Assembly (NCBI GenBank): GCA_964495805.1
Contig: CAZBWV010000046.1
Location: forward strand, 1-21,468
Source of the DNA: JALXCH01 sp964495805
GTDB lineage: Bacteria > Calditrichota > Calditrichia > RBG-13-44-9
Direction: 5' to 3'
Length of the DNA stretch: 21,468 bases
Below, piece after piece: positions 1-7,359 of this stretch (position 1 is the stretch's first letter; each line of letters opens with the position of its first letter). The notes beneath the pieces were generated by a model. The model made no database searches and was not told where the DNA came from. It saw nothing but the letters and a program-made list of their open reading frames with translations. Both the position numbers and the translations under genes were made by a program.

Positions 1-672
1 TTCGGACTGGGACTCCGGGGCGATCAGGTGAAGAATGCGGTAAAATTCATTTTGAGTCTGTACAAAGCGTTTGTGGACACCGACGCCTCCCTGGCGGAAA
101 TTAATCCTCTGGTGGTTACCAAACAGGGGCAGGTGCTGGCGTTGGATGCCAAAATGAATTTTGACGACAGTGCCCTGTTCCGTCATCCCGATATTCTGGA
201 AATGCGCGACATTAGCGAAGAAGACCCGCTGGAGGTGGAAGCCTCCAAATATCACCTGAATTACATCAAGCTGGATGGCAATGTGGGCTGCATGGTGAAC
301 GGTGCGGGGTTGGCCATGGCCACCATGGATATTATTAAACTGGCTGGTGGCGAACCGGCAAACTTCCTGGATGTGGGTGGTGGTGCCAATGTGGAAACGG
401 TGCGGAACGGATTCAAGATTATTCTCTCCGATCCCAATGTGAAAGCGATTCTAATAAACATTTTCGGTGGCATCGTGCGCTGCGATCGCGTGGCAAAGGG
501 CATCATCGAAGCAGCCAAAACGGTGGACATTAATGTGCCCATGGTTATTCGGCTGGCCGGCACCAACGCCGAAGAAGCCGCCGAACTGCTGGAAAAATCG
601 GACATGCATTTTGAAGTGGCCCAAACACTGGAAGAAGCCGCCCGCAAAGTGGTGGCTGTGCTAAATAATTAA
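1..672 (+). CDS. sucC: Succinyl-CoA synthetase (ADP/GDP-forming) beta subunit, C-terminal part; 5' end outside the window
   Basis: This is the beta subunit of succinyl-CoA synthetase, which with SucD converts succinyl-CoA, phosphate and NDP to succinate, CoA and NTP in the cytoplasm (TCA cycle). The reading frame is open from base 1, so the gene starts upstream; 223 residues are visible of a family length near 385-400, so most of the N-terminal ATP-grasp half is missing. The visible part shows the family signatures AEINPLVV, a segment around ALDAKMNFDD, the GNVGCMVNGAGLAMATMD stretch, FLDVGGGA and INIFGGIVRCD, which belong to the end of the ATP-grasp domain and the CoA-ligase-like C-terminal domain. 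The GTG at base 28 is internal, not a start. sucD follows after 49 bases. Family identity is certain; whether ADP or GDP is used cannot be told from this fragment. Confidence 0.96.
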   Translation, partial: FGLGLRGDQVKNAVKFILSLYKAFVDTDASLAEINPLVVTKQGQVLALDAKMNFDDSALFRHPDILEMRDISEEDPLEVEASKYHLNYIKLDGNVGCMVNGAGLAMATMDIIKLAGGEPANFLDVGGGANVETVRNGFKIILSDPNVKAILINIFGGIVRCDRVAKGIIEAAKTVDINVPMVIRLAGTNAEEAAELLEKSDMHFEVAQTLEEAARKVVAVLNN

Positions 673-721
673 CCGGGAAACGTTGAACGGTGACTTGGTA
701 GATTAAGAAAAAGGAGAAAAA

Positions 722-1600
722 ATGAGTATCATCATCGATAAAACCTCTCGTGTGCTGGTTCAGGGAATTACCGGAAAGGAAGGTTCCTTCCACACCCAGC
801 AGATGATGGAATACGGCACTAATGTGGTAGCCGGGGTCACCCCCGGTAAGGGTGGCCAGAAATTCATGGATCAGGTACCTGTGTACAACACCGTGCAGGA
901 AGCGGTTCAGGAAACCGGTGCCAACGTTTCGGTGGTATTTGTGCCTCCGGCATTTGCTCCGGATGCCATCTACGAAGCAGCCGATGCCGGCATCGAAACG
1001 GTGGTGTGCATCTCCGAAGGCATTCCCGCCCTGGACATGCTGAAAGTGTACGACTATTTGCAAACCACCCACACCCGTCTGATTGGTCCCAACTGTCCGG
1101 GAATCATTTCTCCGGGAAAGTGCAAGGTGGGCATCATGCCCGGGTTTATTCATCGCGAAGGGACGGTGGGTGTGATTAGCCGCAGCGGAACGCTGACTTA
1201 CGAGGCGGTGGATCAGATTACGCGCGAGGGGCTGGGACAATCCACCTGTATCGGCATCGGCGGTGATCCCATTATCGGCACCCGTTTCATCGACGCGCTG
1301 AAACTGTTCAAGGACGATCCGGAAACCGAATTGGTGGTTCTGATTGGCGAGATTGGCGGAACCGCCGAGGAAGAGGCAGCCGCCTGGATAAAAGAGAATT
1401 TCAATAAACCGGTGGTGGCATTCATAGCCGGTCAAACTGCCCCTCCGGGACGTCGCATGGGACATGCCGGAGCGATTATCAGTGGTGGAAAAGGTACTGC
1501 GGCGGAGAAAATGAAGGCGCTGGAAGCAGCGGGTATCCATGTGTGTAAAAGCCCTGCCGATATCGGAAAAACCGTGGCTGGTATTTTGAAAAAAGCATAG
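722..1600 (+). CDS. sucD: Succinyl-CoA synthetase alpha subunit
   Basis: The alpha subunit binds CoA and carries the phosphohistidine intermediate of succinyl-CoA synthetase. The 292-residue product has the normal family length. It starts with the CoA-binding Rossmann region (VLVQGITGKEGSFHTQQM near residues 11-28), followed by GPNCPGIISPGKCKVGIMP and the ligase segment GRRMGHAGAIISGGKGTA. The His in GHAGA is residue 248 and is the expected phosphorylated residue. The ATG at 722 follows an AAAAAGGAGA ribosome site at good spacing. It sits 49 bases after sucC and 61 bases before korD, so SucCD is co-located with the enzyme that makes or uses its substrate. No odd residues were seen. An overlapping long minus-strand frame (545-1540) is a shadow of this gene. 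Confidence 0.98.
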   Translation: MSIIIDKTSRVLVQGITGKEGSFHTQQMMEYGTNVVAGVTPGKGGQKFMDQVPVYNTVQEAVQETGANVSVVFVPPAFAPDAIYEAADAGIETVVCISEGIPALDMLKVYDYLQTTHTRLIGPNCPGIISPGKCKVGIMPGFIHREGTVGVISRSGTLTYEAVDQITREGLGQSTCIGIGGDPIIGTRFIDALKLFKDDPETELVVLIGEIGGTAEEEAAAWIKENFNKPVVAFIAGQTAPPGRRMGHAGAIISGGKGTAAEKMKALEAAGIHVCKSPADIGKTVAGILKKA

Positions 1601-1661
1601 AGAAAAATGTGAATTTTTAGTATATTCGTGCCAATTTTAGATAAAGAAGTGGAGGAAAAAA

Positions 1662-1955
1662 ATGGAAGAAGCAACCGTCCAGCGCCTGAAAGAAGAGTTG
1701 ACTCAGAAAACGCCGGAACTGATGCGCCGTTCGGACATGCTGGTGATTTACCAGAAGTGGTGTAAAGCGTGCGGAATCTGTTACGACCTGTGCCCTCAGG
1801 GAACGCTGGCGCCGGACAGAGAAGGAAAAGTCTATATTAAATATCCCGAAACGTGCACCGGGTGTAAAATTTGTGAATTGCACTGCCCGGATTTTGCCAT
1901 TATGGTCATCGGGCCGCCCCGAAAAGCTCCCAAGGCACCCAAGGAAGAGAAGTAA
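1662..1955 (+). CDS. korD: 2-oxoglutarate:ferredoxin oxidoreductase delta subunit (2x[4Fe-4S] ferredoxin-like)
   Basis: This small electron-transfer subunit has 97 residues and two classical [4Fe-4S] motifs of the form CxxCxxCxxxCP: Cys34/37/40/44 and Cys65/68/71/75. It is expected to pass electrons between the catalytic beta subunit and free ferredoxin. The first 30 residues form a charged, probably helical leader and the C terminus ends in a Lys/Pro-rich tail (PPRKAPKAPKEEK). A GTGGAGG ribosome site precedes the ATG. The gene lies directly ahead of korA (32-base gap), the usual order for four-subunit enzymes. By sequence alone it could serve another 2-oxoacid oxidoreductase, but the sucCD neighbours favour 2-oxoglutarate. 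Confidence 0.9.
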   Translation: MEEATVQRLKEELTQKTPELMRRSDMLVIYQKWCKACGICYDLCPQGTLAPDREGKVYIKYPETCTGCKICELHCPDFAIMVIGPPRKAPKAPKEEK

Positions 1956-1987
1956 AGAAACTAACGCGAAAAATTAAGGAATAGATC

Positions 1988-3121
1988 ATGGCAGAAGAAG
2001 TTCGATTTATGCAAGGAAACGAAGCCTGCACGGAGGGGGCAATTGCCGCTGGCTGCCGCTTTTATGCCGGTTATCCCATTACCCCTTCTACGGAAATTGC
2101 CGAACACATGTCCGATAAGCTCCCCCGGGTAGGTGGAAAATTCATCCAGATGGAAGACGAAATCGCCAGTATCGCCGCCATTATTGGCGCCAGTGTCGCC
2201 GGAGTAAAATCCATGACCGCCACCAGCGGACCGGGTTTCTCCCTGATGCAGGAAGGAATAGGCTATGCCTGTATGACCGAAATCCCGGTGGTGATTGTGG
2301 ATGTGATGCGCGGCGGACCCAGCACCGGCTTGCCCACCAAAGCCTCCCAGGGAGATGTAATGCAGGCCCGTTGGGGTACCCATGGCGACCACTACCTGAT
2401 TGCCCTGGCTCCCGAATCGGTGAAAGAAACGTTTTATCTGACCATTAAAGCATTCAACCTGTCGGAAAAATATCGCGTACCGGTGGTGCTGCTGATGGAC
2501 GAAACCATCGGCCACATGCGGGAAAAGGTGGTTTTACCGGACTATTCCACCATTCACGTGGAAAATCGGCTAACCCCCATTGTACCGCCGGAATGGTATA
2601 AACCGTACGAAATTACCACCGACTTTATTACTCCCATGGCGCCATTCGGTACCGGTTATCGCTACAACATTACCGGTTTGACTCATGATGAGATGGGCTT
2701 CCCCACCAATAATGAGTACGAAATTGTGCGCAAGATGGACAAGCTGCGGGATAAGATTGAGCGGGCGCGGCACAACATCGAAGATTACGAAACCTTCTAC
2801 ACCGACGACGCCAACACACTGATCATTGCTTACGGATCGGTGGCGCGGTCGGCCAAGGAGGCGGTGCTGAACATGCGCGCCCATCGGCGGAAAGTCGGCT
2901 TGTTCCGTCCCATTACCCTGTGGCCCTTCCCGGAAAAAGCACTTCAGGAACTGATGAAAAAGGTGGACCGGGTATTTGTGGCGGAAATGAACCAGGGCCA
3001 GCTGATTCACGAAATTCAGAAAATCGAGTGTTATCACAAACGAATTTACGGAATTAATCGATATGATGGGGAAATGATTACCCCGAACCAGATCATCAGC
3101 AAAATTCGCGAGGCAAGATAA
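1988..3121 (+). CDS. korA: 2-oxoglutarate:ferredoxin oxidoreductase alpha subunit
   Basis: KorA forms part of the enzyme that interconverts 2-oxoglutarate + CoA and succinyl-CoA + CO2 with ferredoxin. The 377-residue product begins with the pyrimidine-binding domain: GNEACTEGAIAAGCRFYAGYPITPSTE (about residues 10-36), the conserved acidic motif QMEDEIASIAAIIGASVAG (about 55-75) and TATSGPGFSLMQEGIGYA. A later Rossmann-like transketolase-C-type domain includes LIIAYGSVARSAKEAV and LFRPITLWPFP. The gamma domain that is fused to alpha in some archaeal and bacterial enzymes is absent and is encoded separately downstream. Start at 1988 has an AAGGA site eight bases upstream. The stop codon is immediately followed by the korB ATG with no spacer, which suggests translational coupling. 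Substrate assignment (2-oxoglutarate rather than another 2-oxoacid) rests on subunit style and sucCD context. Confidence 0.93.
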   Translation: MAEEVRFMQGNEACTEGAIAAGCRFYAGYPITPSTEIAEHMSDKLPRVGGKFIQMEDEIASIAAIIGASVAGVKSMTATSGPGFSLMQEGIGYACMTEIPVVIVDVMRGGPSTGLPTKASQGDVMQARWGTHGDHYLIALAPESVKETFYLTIKAFNLSEKYRVPVVLLMDETIGHMREKVVLPDYSTIHVENRLTPIVPPEWYKPYEITTDFITPMAPFGTGYRYNITGLTHDEMGFPTNNEYEIVRKMDKLRDKIERARHNIEDYETFYTDDANTLIIAYGSVARSAKEAVLNMRAHRRKVGLFRPITLWPFPEKALQELMKKVDRVFVAEMNQGQLIHEIQKIECYHKRIYGINRYDGEMITPNQIISKIREAR

Positions 3122-4027
3122 ATGAAACAGCCAATTGTACTGACCTATTTGCGTGCCAAGAAACGGTTTCCCCACGTCTGGTGTCCCGGTTGCGGGCACG
3201 GTGTGGTGATGGGCTCCCTCATTCGAGCCATCGACAAACTTGGTTTAAACAAAGACGAAGTTGCCATGGTAAGCGGTATCGGATGTTCCAGCCGGATGAC
3301 CGCCTACGTGGATTTCAACACCCTGCACACCCTGCATGGGCGGCCCATTGCGTTTGCCACGGGATTGAAATTAGGTAATCCCAAACTTCACGTGATTGTA
3401 ATTACCGGTGATGGCGATGCGACCGCGATTGGCGGCAATCACTTTATTCATGCGGCGCGCCGCAACATCGACATCACGGTTATTTTGATGAACAACGCCA
3501 TTTACGGAATGACCGGCGGGCAAATTTCTCCCACCACCCCGCACGGCGGTCGCGGTTCCACTGCCAAAGTGGGGAATCCCGAGCATCCGTTCGACATTCC
3601 GAAGTTAGCCATCGCTGCCGGTGCATCGTTTGTAGCCAGCACCACCGCATACCATGTTCCGGCAATGGATCGCCTGATTATGCAGGCCATTCAGAACAAA
3701 GGATTCTCACTGGTGGAAATCTATTCCCAGTGTCCCACTTACGAAGGGAAATGGAACAAACGCGGCGATGCACCTCAGATGCTGAAATATTACAAAGAGC
3801 ACGCAGTGCCGATTACGGCAAAAAACAAATATTCGCCTGAAGAGTTAAAGGATAAGTTCTTTATTGGTGTGTTCCACAACGAACGTAAGCCGGAATTTGT
3901 GGAAGAATACGAAAAAGTGATTGAAACCATGCAGGTTCAGGAAAAACTAAAACAACTGAGCAAGAAAGAGGCAAGCGATGAATCACAAGGAAAAAAACAA
4001 GAAGAAACAAAAACGGGGAAAGATTGA
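3122..4027 (+). CDS. korB: 2-oxoglutarate:ferredoxin oxidoreductase beta subunit (TPP-binding)
   Basis: KorB binds thiamine diphosphate and one [4Fe-4S] cluster. In the 301-residue product the TPP/Mg motif is GDGDATAIGG (residues 96-105) ending in MNNAIYGMTGGQ, where the NN is residues 124-125. The cluster cysteines expected for this family are all present: Cys21 and Cys24 in WCPGCG, Cys55 in GIGCSSRM and Cys204 in YSQCPTYEG. The last roughly 30 residues are a highly charged Lys/Glu tail (KKEASDESQGKKQEETKTGKD region) that looks like an extension beyond the folded domain. The final 50 bases overlap the start of korC in another frame, so the tail and the basic N terminus of KorC are encoded by the same A-rich DNA. 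Confidence 0.94.
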   Translation: MKQPIVLTYLRAKKRFPHVWCPGCGHGVVMGSLIRAIDKLGLNKDEVAMVSGIGCSSRMTAYVDFNTLHTLHGRPIAFATGLKLGNPKLHVIVITGDGDATAIGGNHFIHAARRNIDITVILMNNAIYGMTGGQISPTTPHGGRGSTAKVGNPEHPFDIPKLAIAAGASFVASTTAYHVPAMDRLIMQAIQNKGFSLVEIYSQCPTYEGKWNKRGDAPQMLKYYKEHAVPITAKNKYSPEELKDKFFIGVFHNERKPEFVEEYEKVIETMQVQEKLKQLSKKEASDESQGKKQEETKTGKD

Positions 4028-4577
4028 GATTCGCCTGAGCGGTTCCGGTGGTCAGGGATTAATTTTAGCGGGTGTGATTCTGGCCGAAGCCGCTGCGATT
4101 TTCGAAGGGAAAAATGCGGTGCAAACCCAGAGCTACGGGCCGGAAGCCCGGGGTGGCGCCAGTAAAAGCGAAGTCATCATCAGCGACGGCGAAATTCTCT
4201 ATCCCAAAACCACCCGTGTGGATTACCTGTTAGCCTTGAATCAGGAATCGTGCGACAAATACGCCCGCGATCTGAAGGAAGACGGATTGCTGCTGGTGGA
4301 TTCCGACGCTGTGGAACATCTGCCCCCGGTAAACGTGGTGGCGCTTCCGCTCATCCAGACCGCCCGCGAAAAAGTTGGCCGGGTGATGACTACCAATGTG
4401 GTGGCACTGGGTGCGCTGGTGGAAATTAGCAAGGTGGTGAAATACGAATCGCTGAAAAAAGCCGTGTTGCACCGGGTTCCCAAAGGGACCGAACCGCTCA
4501 ACCTGAAAGCTCTGGAACTGGGACGTCAGCTGGCCAGGGACTATCTGAAACAGTTTGAAGTAACAACGGAGGGTTAA
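3978..4577 (+). CDS. korC: 2-oxoglutarate:ferredoxin oxidoreductase gamma subunit
   Basis: The 199-residue product is the gamma subunit (POR_N/EKR-type domain) of the four-subunit 2-oxoacid:ferredoxin oxidoreductase. It shows the glycine-rich segment RLSGSGGQGLILAGVILAEAA near residues 19-39, followed by QSYGPEARGGASKSEVIIS and TTNVVALGALVE. The first 16 residues are unusually basic (MNHKEKNKKKQKRGK) and are encoded in the 50-base overlap with korB. The ATG at 3978 has an AGAGG site just upstream inside korB, supporting this start over a later one. The ndk gene begins two bases after the stop. If the overlap start were not used, a downstream start would remove the basic leader but no clear Met exists before the glycine-rich loop, so 3978 is preferred. 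Confidence 0.92.
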   Translation: MNHKEKNKKKQKRGKIEIRLSGSGGQGLILAGVILAEAAAIFEGKNAVQTQSYGPEARGGASKSEVIISDGEILYPKTTRVDYLLALNQESCDKYARDLKEDGLLLVDSDAVEHLPPVNVVALPLIQTAREKVGRVMTTNVVALGALVEISKVVKYESLKKAVLHRVPKGTEPLNLKALELGRQLARDYLKQFEVTTEG

Positions 4578-4579
4578 TC

Positions 4580-5005
4580 TTGAAGCAGAGAACACTCACG
4601 ATTATAAAACCGGAATGTGTCGCAGAAAAGCATATTGGCGATATCATTGCGCGAATTGAAAAAGCGGGTTACGAAATATTGGGTCTGAAAATGGTGAAGC
4701 TGCTGCGCAAAGATGCCGAGCAGTTTTATCTGGTACACAAGGAGCGCCCTTTTTACGGGGAATTAGTGGAGTATATGACCAGCGGTAAAGTGGTGGTGAT
4801 GGTGCTGGAAAAGGAAAACTGTGTGGAAGATTTCCGTAAATTCATCGGTGCCACCGATCCGCAAAAAGCCGAAGAAGGCACCATTCGCAAGGATTTCGGA
4901 AAGAGTATTCAGTTTAACTGCATTCATGCTTCCGACAGTGTGGAAAATGCTGCCAGAGAGGTCTCTTTCTTCTTTTCGGAAAAAGAACTTCTGGCATGTT
5001 TATAA
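4580..5005 (+). CDS. ndk: Nucleoside diphosphate kinase (TTG start)
   Basis: NDK transfers the gamma phosphate between nucleoside triphosphates and diphosphates through a phosphohistidine. The 141-residue product has the expected length and fold signatures: TLTIIKPECV at the N terminus, ERPFYGELVEYMTSG in the middle, IGATDPQKAEEGTIRKDFG and the active-site block NCIHASDSVENA with His116. The start is TTG at 4580, preceded by GGAGGG (4568-4573), and no ATG precedes the conserved IIKP segment, so TTG is the likely start. The gene starts two bases after korC stops, which points to translational coupling. NDK is known to associate with succinyl-CoA synthetase in some bacteria (for example Pseudomonas); here the genes share a run, so a link between the nucleotide made by SucCD and the ATP/GTP pool is a sensible inference. 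Confidence 0.96.
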   Translation: MKQRTLTIIKPECVAEKHIGDIIARIEKAGYEILGLKMVKLLRKDAEQFYLVHKERPFYGELVEYMTSGKVVVMVLEKENCVEDFRKFIGATDPQKAEEGTIRKDFGKSIQFNCIHASDSVENAAREVSFFFSEKELLACL

Positions 5006-5059
5006 CGTGGGTAGGACAGGAGAGCATGTCGCAAATCCACAAAATGTAGAGGGAAGCGT

Positions 5060-5998
5060 ATGAAAGAAGAGAAGAAAGTGCTGGATATCGGTATTCTGTC
5101 CCAGGAAGGTGCCTTGCCCATGGAGGAGGATCAACAGTTTAAGAAAGTAGTGGTCATTGGGGCAGGAACCATGGGACAGGGAATCAGTCAGCTGGTGGCG
5201 TCCAAAGGGCTGGATGTTATTATCATCGAGAAGGATGAAGAGAGCGCCAGGCGTGCGCTGGAGGGAATTGAGCGGAACATCGACCGCGAAATTGCCCGCT
5301 GGACCATGACCGCCAGCGAAAAGAAGAACATCCTGAACCGCATTGTGCTCTCCTGGAATCTGGATGATGCCCGGTTGGGCGATCTGGTGATTGAATCGGT
5401 TCCGGAAGACCTGGAACTGAAACAACAAATCTTTAAAAAGTGCGACGAAATCTGCGATCCGGCAACGATTTTTATTACCAACACATCCACCCTCAGTATC
5501 ACTGAAATTGCCTCTATCACTAACCGCGAAGATCGCATTATCGGGATGCACTTTCTGAATCCGGTTCCCAAGATTCCTCTGGTGGAAATCATCCGTGGTT
5601 TGAAAACCTCCGACGAAACCTTCAAGCTAACCAAACGGTTTGCCGAGACGCTGGACAAAACCGCTGTGGAGGTTTTCGAATATCCCGGCTACATCACCAC
5701 CCGGGTGATTGTCCCGTTCATCAACGAAGCACTGTTTATCCTGATGGAAGGCATTGCCAGCGCAGAGGATATCGATACCGCCATGAAGTTAGGGTTCAAT
5801 TTTAATATGGGACCGCTGGCTCTGGCGGATATGATGGGGCTGGATGAGTTGCTGCGCATCATGGAGGCACTTTTCCGCGAATTGGGCGATTTGAAATACC
5901 GTCCCTGCCCGTTGCTGAAAAAGCTGGTTCGTGCGGGACATTTAGGACGGAAAACCGGCAAGGGGATTTTCGAATATCCCGAGGCAACCGGTGAATAG
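5060..5998 (+). CDS. 3-hydroxyacyl-CoA dehydrogenase (3-hydroxybutyryl-CoA dehydrogenase type)
   Basis: This 312-residue protein is a single-domain-pair 3-hydroxyacyl-CoA dehydrogenase, which oxidises 3-hydroxyacyl-CoA with NAD(P)+ or runs in reverse. The dinucleotide loop is VVVIGAGTMGQGIS (GxGxxG, residues 34-39). Ser143 (NTSTLS), His164 (GMHFLNPVP) and Glu176 (LVEIIRG) match the spacing of the Ser/His/Glu set of the human enzyme. The position that is the conserved Asn208 in the human enzyme is Thr214 here (PGYITTRVIVPFINEA). The C-terminal domain has the usual DTAMKLGFNFNMGPLALADMMGLDE. Two starts are possible: 5060 with an AGAGGGA site, or Met21 at 5120 with AGGAAGG upstream; the first adds about 20 residues ahead of the usual N terminus. 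It lies 54 bases after ndk and 79 bases before ackA. Confidence 0.93.
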   Translation: MKEEKKVLDIGILSQEGALPMEEDQQFKKVVVIGAGTMGQGISQLVASKGLDVIIIEKDEESARRALEGIERNIDREIARWTMTASEKKNILNRIVLSWNLDDARLGDLVIESVPEDLELKQQIFKKCDEICDPATIFITNTSTLSITEIASITNREDRIIGMHFLNPVPKIPLVEIIRGLKTSDETFKLTKRFAETLDKTAVEVFEYPGYITTRVIVPFINEALFILMEGIASAEDIDTAMKLGFNFNMGPLALADMMGLDELLRIMEALFRELGDLKYRPCPLLKKLVRAGHLGRKTGKGIFEYPEATGE

Positions 5999-5999
5999 C

Positions 6000-6034
6000 C
6001 ATCTGTTCCCGTTGGATGAATTGTGAAACAGATG
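6000..6034. repeat. 8-bp inverted repeat in the hydroxyacyl-CoA dehydrogenase-ackA gap
   Basis: CATCTGTT at 6000-6007 is the exact reverse complement of AACAGATG at 6027-6034, with a 19-base loop. No T-run follows, so it is not a standard intrinsic terminator. It could be an operator, an attenuator stem or chance. It lies about 45 bases upstream of the ackA start. Confidence 0.35.
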
Positions 6035-6077
6035 AATCAAACGATTGAGCTTTAGCTGAGAGGAGAGGACATCGGCC

Positions 6078-7301
6078 ATGAAAGTTCTGGTATTAAATGC
6101 GGGAAGTTCTTCGGTGAAATATCAGCTGATTATTCCCGAAACGCGGGAAGTGATTGCCAAAGGGGTGGTGGAACGCATTGGTTTAACCGGTGCCGTGCTG
6201 ACCCACAAAGCTTACGATAAACCGGAAATTAAACTCACCGGCGAGATTCTGGATCACAAAGTAGCCATTGAATATGTTCTGACCATATTGTTAAGCAAAA
6301 ATCATGGTGTGCTGAAGGATAAAAACGAAATCGATGCGGTGGGGCATCGCGTGGTGCATGGTGGCGAGGCATTTAGTGGATCGGTGCTGATAACCCCGGA
6401 GGTCATTGCCGAGCTGACCAAATGTATCGATTATGCACCGCTGCACAATCCCGCGAACATTAAGGGAATTAAAGCGGCACAGGCTCTGCTCCCCGATGTG
6501 CCACAGGTGGGAGTGTTCGACACCGCTTTTCACCAGACCATGCCGGACTATGCCTATATCTACGGAATTCCCTACGCGTTGTACAAGCGTCATGGTATCC
6601 GGCGGTACGGTTTTCATGGAACATCCCATCGCTATGTCTCTTACCATGCTGCCCAGCTTATTGGTAAAACCAAAGAAGATTTGCGCATCATTACCTGTCA
6701 TTTAGGTAACGGTTCCAGCGTGGCAGCGGTCAAGTACGGAAAATCCGTGGACACCAGCATGGGATTTACCCCCCTGGAAGGTCTGCTGATGGGCACTCGT
6801 TGCGGCGATATCGATCCCGCAATTGTCCTTCACGTTATGGGTAAGGAAGAGCTAACACCCAGCGAAATTAACACCATGCTCAATAAACATAGCGGTGTGC
6901 TGGGAGTCAGTGGTATTAGTAGCGATATGCGCGAAATCGAAGAGAATTATCAAAGTAACGACCGCGCCCGTTTGGCCATGGATATTTACACCTATCGAAT
7001 TAAAAAATACATCGGCGCTTATGCGGCAGCGATGGGTGGGGTGGATATTGTGGCTTTTACCGCCGGTATCGGAGAAAACAGCGCATTTGTCCGACAGCGC
7101 GTATGCGATGGGCTGGAATTCCTGGGAATTTACCTGGACGAACAAAAGAACACCTCTGTGGAGAAAGGAAAAGAAACCATAATATCCACGGACGATTCCC
7201 CGGTTAAAGTGATGGTCATTCCCACCAACGAAGAGCTGGTAATTGCCATGGATACTGCACGAATTGTCCGGGAAATGAAAGAAAAAACGGTTCAGAATTG
7301 A
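6078..7301 (+). CDS. ackA: Acetate kinase
   Basis: Acetate kinase interconverts acetyl phosphate + ADP and acetate + ATP, a substrate-level phosphorylation step in fermentation. The 407-residue product has full family length. Both family signatures are present: VLVLNAGSSSVKYQL at the N terminus (residues 3-17, Asn7) and GFHGTSHRYVS at residues 178-188 with the conserved His180. Further family blocks are VGHRVVHGG, VFDTAFHQTMP, CHLGNGSSVAAV, DTSMGFTPLEGLLMGTRCGDIDP and FTAGIGENS. A purine-rich AGGAGAGG site precedes the ATG. No phosphotransacetylase gene is seen in the window, so the source of acetyl phosphate must be elsewhere. It is the last gene of the plus-strand run and is followed 29 bases later by a strong terminator hairpin. 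Confidence 0.98.
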   Translation: MKVLVLNAGSSSVKYQLIIPETREVIAKGVVERIGLTGAVLTHKAYDKPEIKLTGEILDHKVAIEYVLTILLSKNHGVLKDKNEIDAVGHRVVHGGEAFSGSVLITPEVIAELTKCIDYAPLHNPANIKGIKAAQALLPDVPQVGVFDTAFHQTMPDYAYIYGIPYALYKRHGIRRYGFHGTSHRYVSYHAAQLIGKTKEDLRIITCHLGNGSSVAAVKYGKSVDTSMGFTPLEGLLMGTRCGDIDPAIVLHVMGKEELTPSEINTMLNKHSGVLGVSGISSDMREIEENYQSNDRARLAMDIYTYRIKKYIGAYAAAMGGVDIVAFTAGIGENSAFVRQRVCDGLEFLGIYLDEQKNTSVEKGKETIISTDDSPVKVMVIPTNEELVIAMDTARIVREMKEKTVQN

Positions 7302-7330
7302 TCTCTTCAGTTCAACTTTTCCCCTAAAGG

Positions 7331-7359
7331 CCCGGAGTCTTCACTGGCTCCGGGTTTTT
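7331..7359 (+). terminator. Rho-independent terminator after ackA
   Basis: CCCGGAG (7331-7337) pairs exactly with CTCCGGG (7348-7354) across a 10-base loop and is followed at once by TTTTT (7355-7359). This closes the sucCD-kor-ndk-ackA run. On the minus strand the stem is not followed by a good T-run, so it probably works in one direction only. Confidence 0.85.

Noticed and set aside
545..1540. Long (331-codon) open frame on the minus strand across sucD
   Set aside because: It lies fully antisense to well-recognised sucC/sucD, has a low-complexity His/Arg/Phe-rich translation and no family signature. It is a codon-bias shadow.
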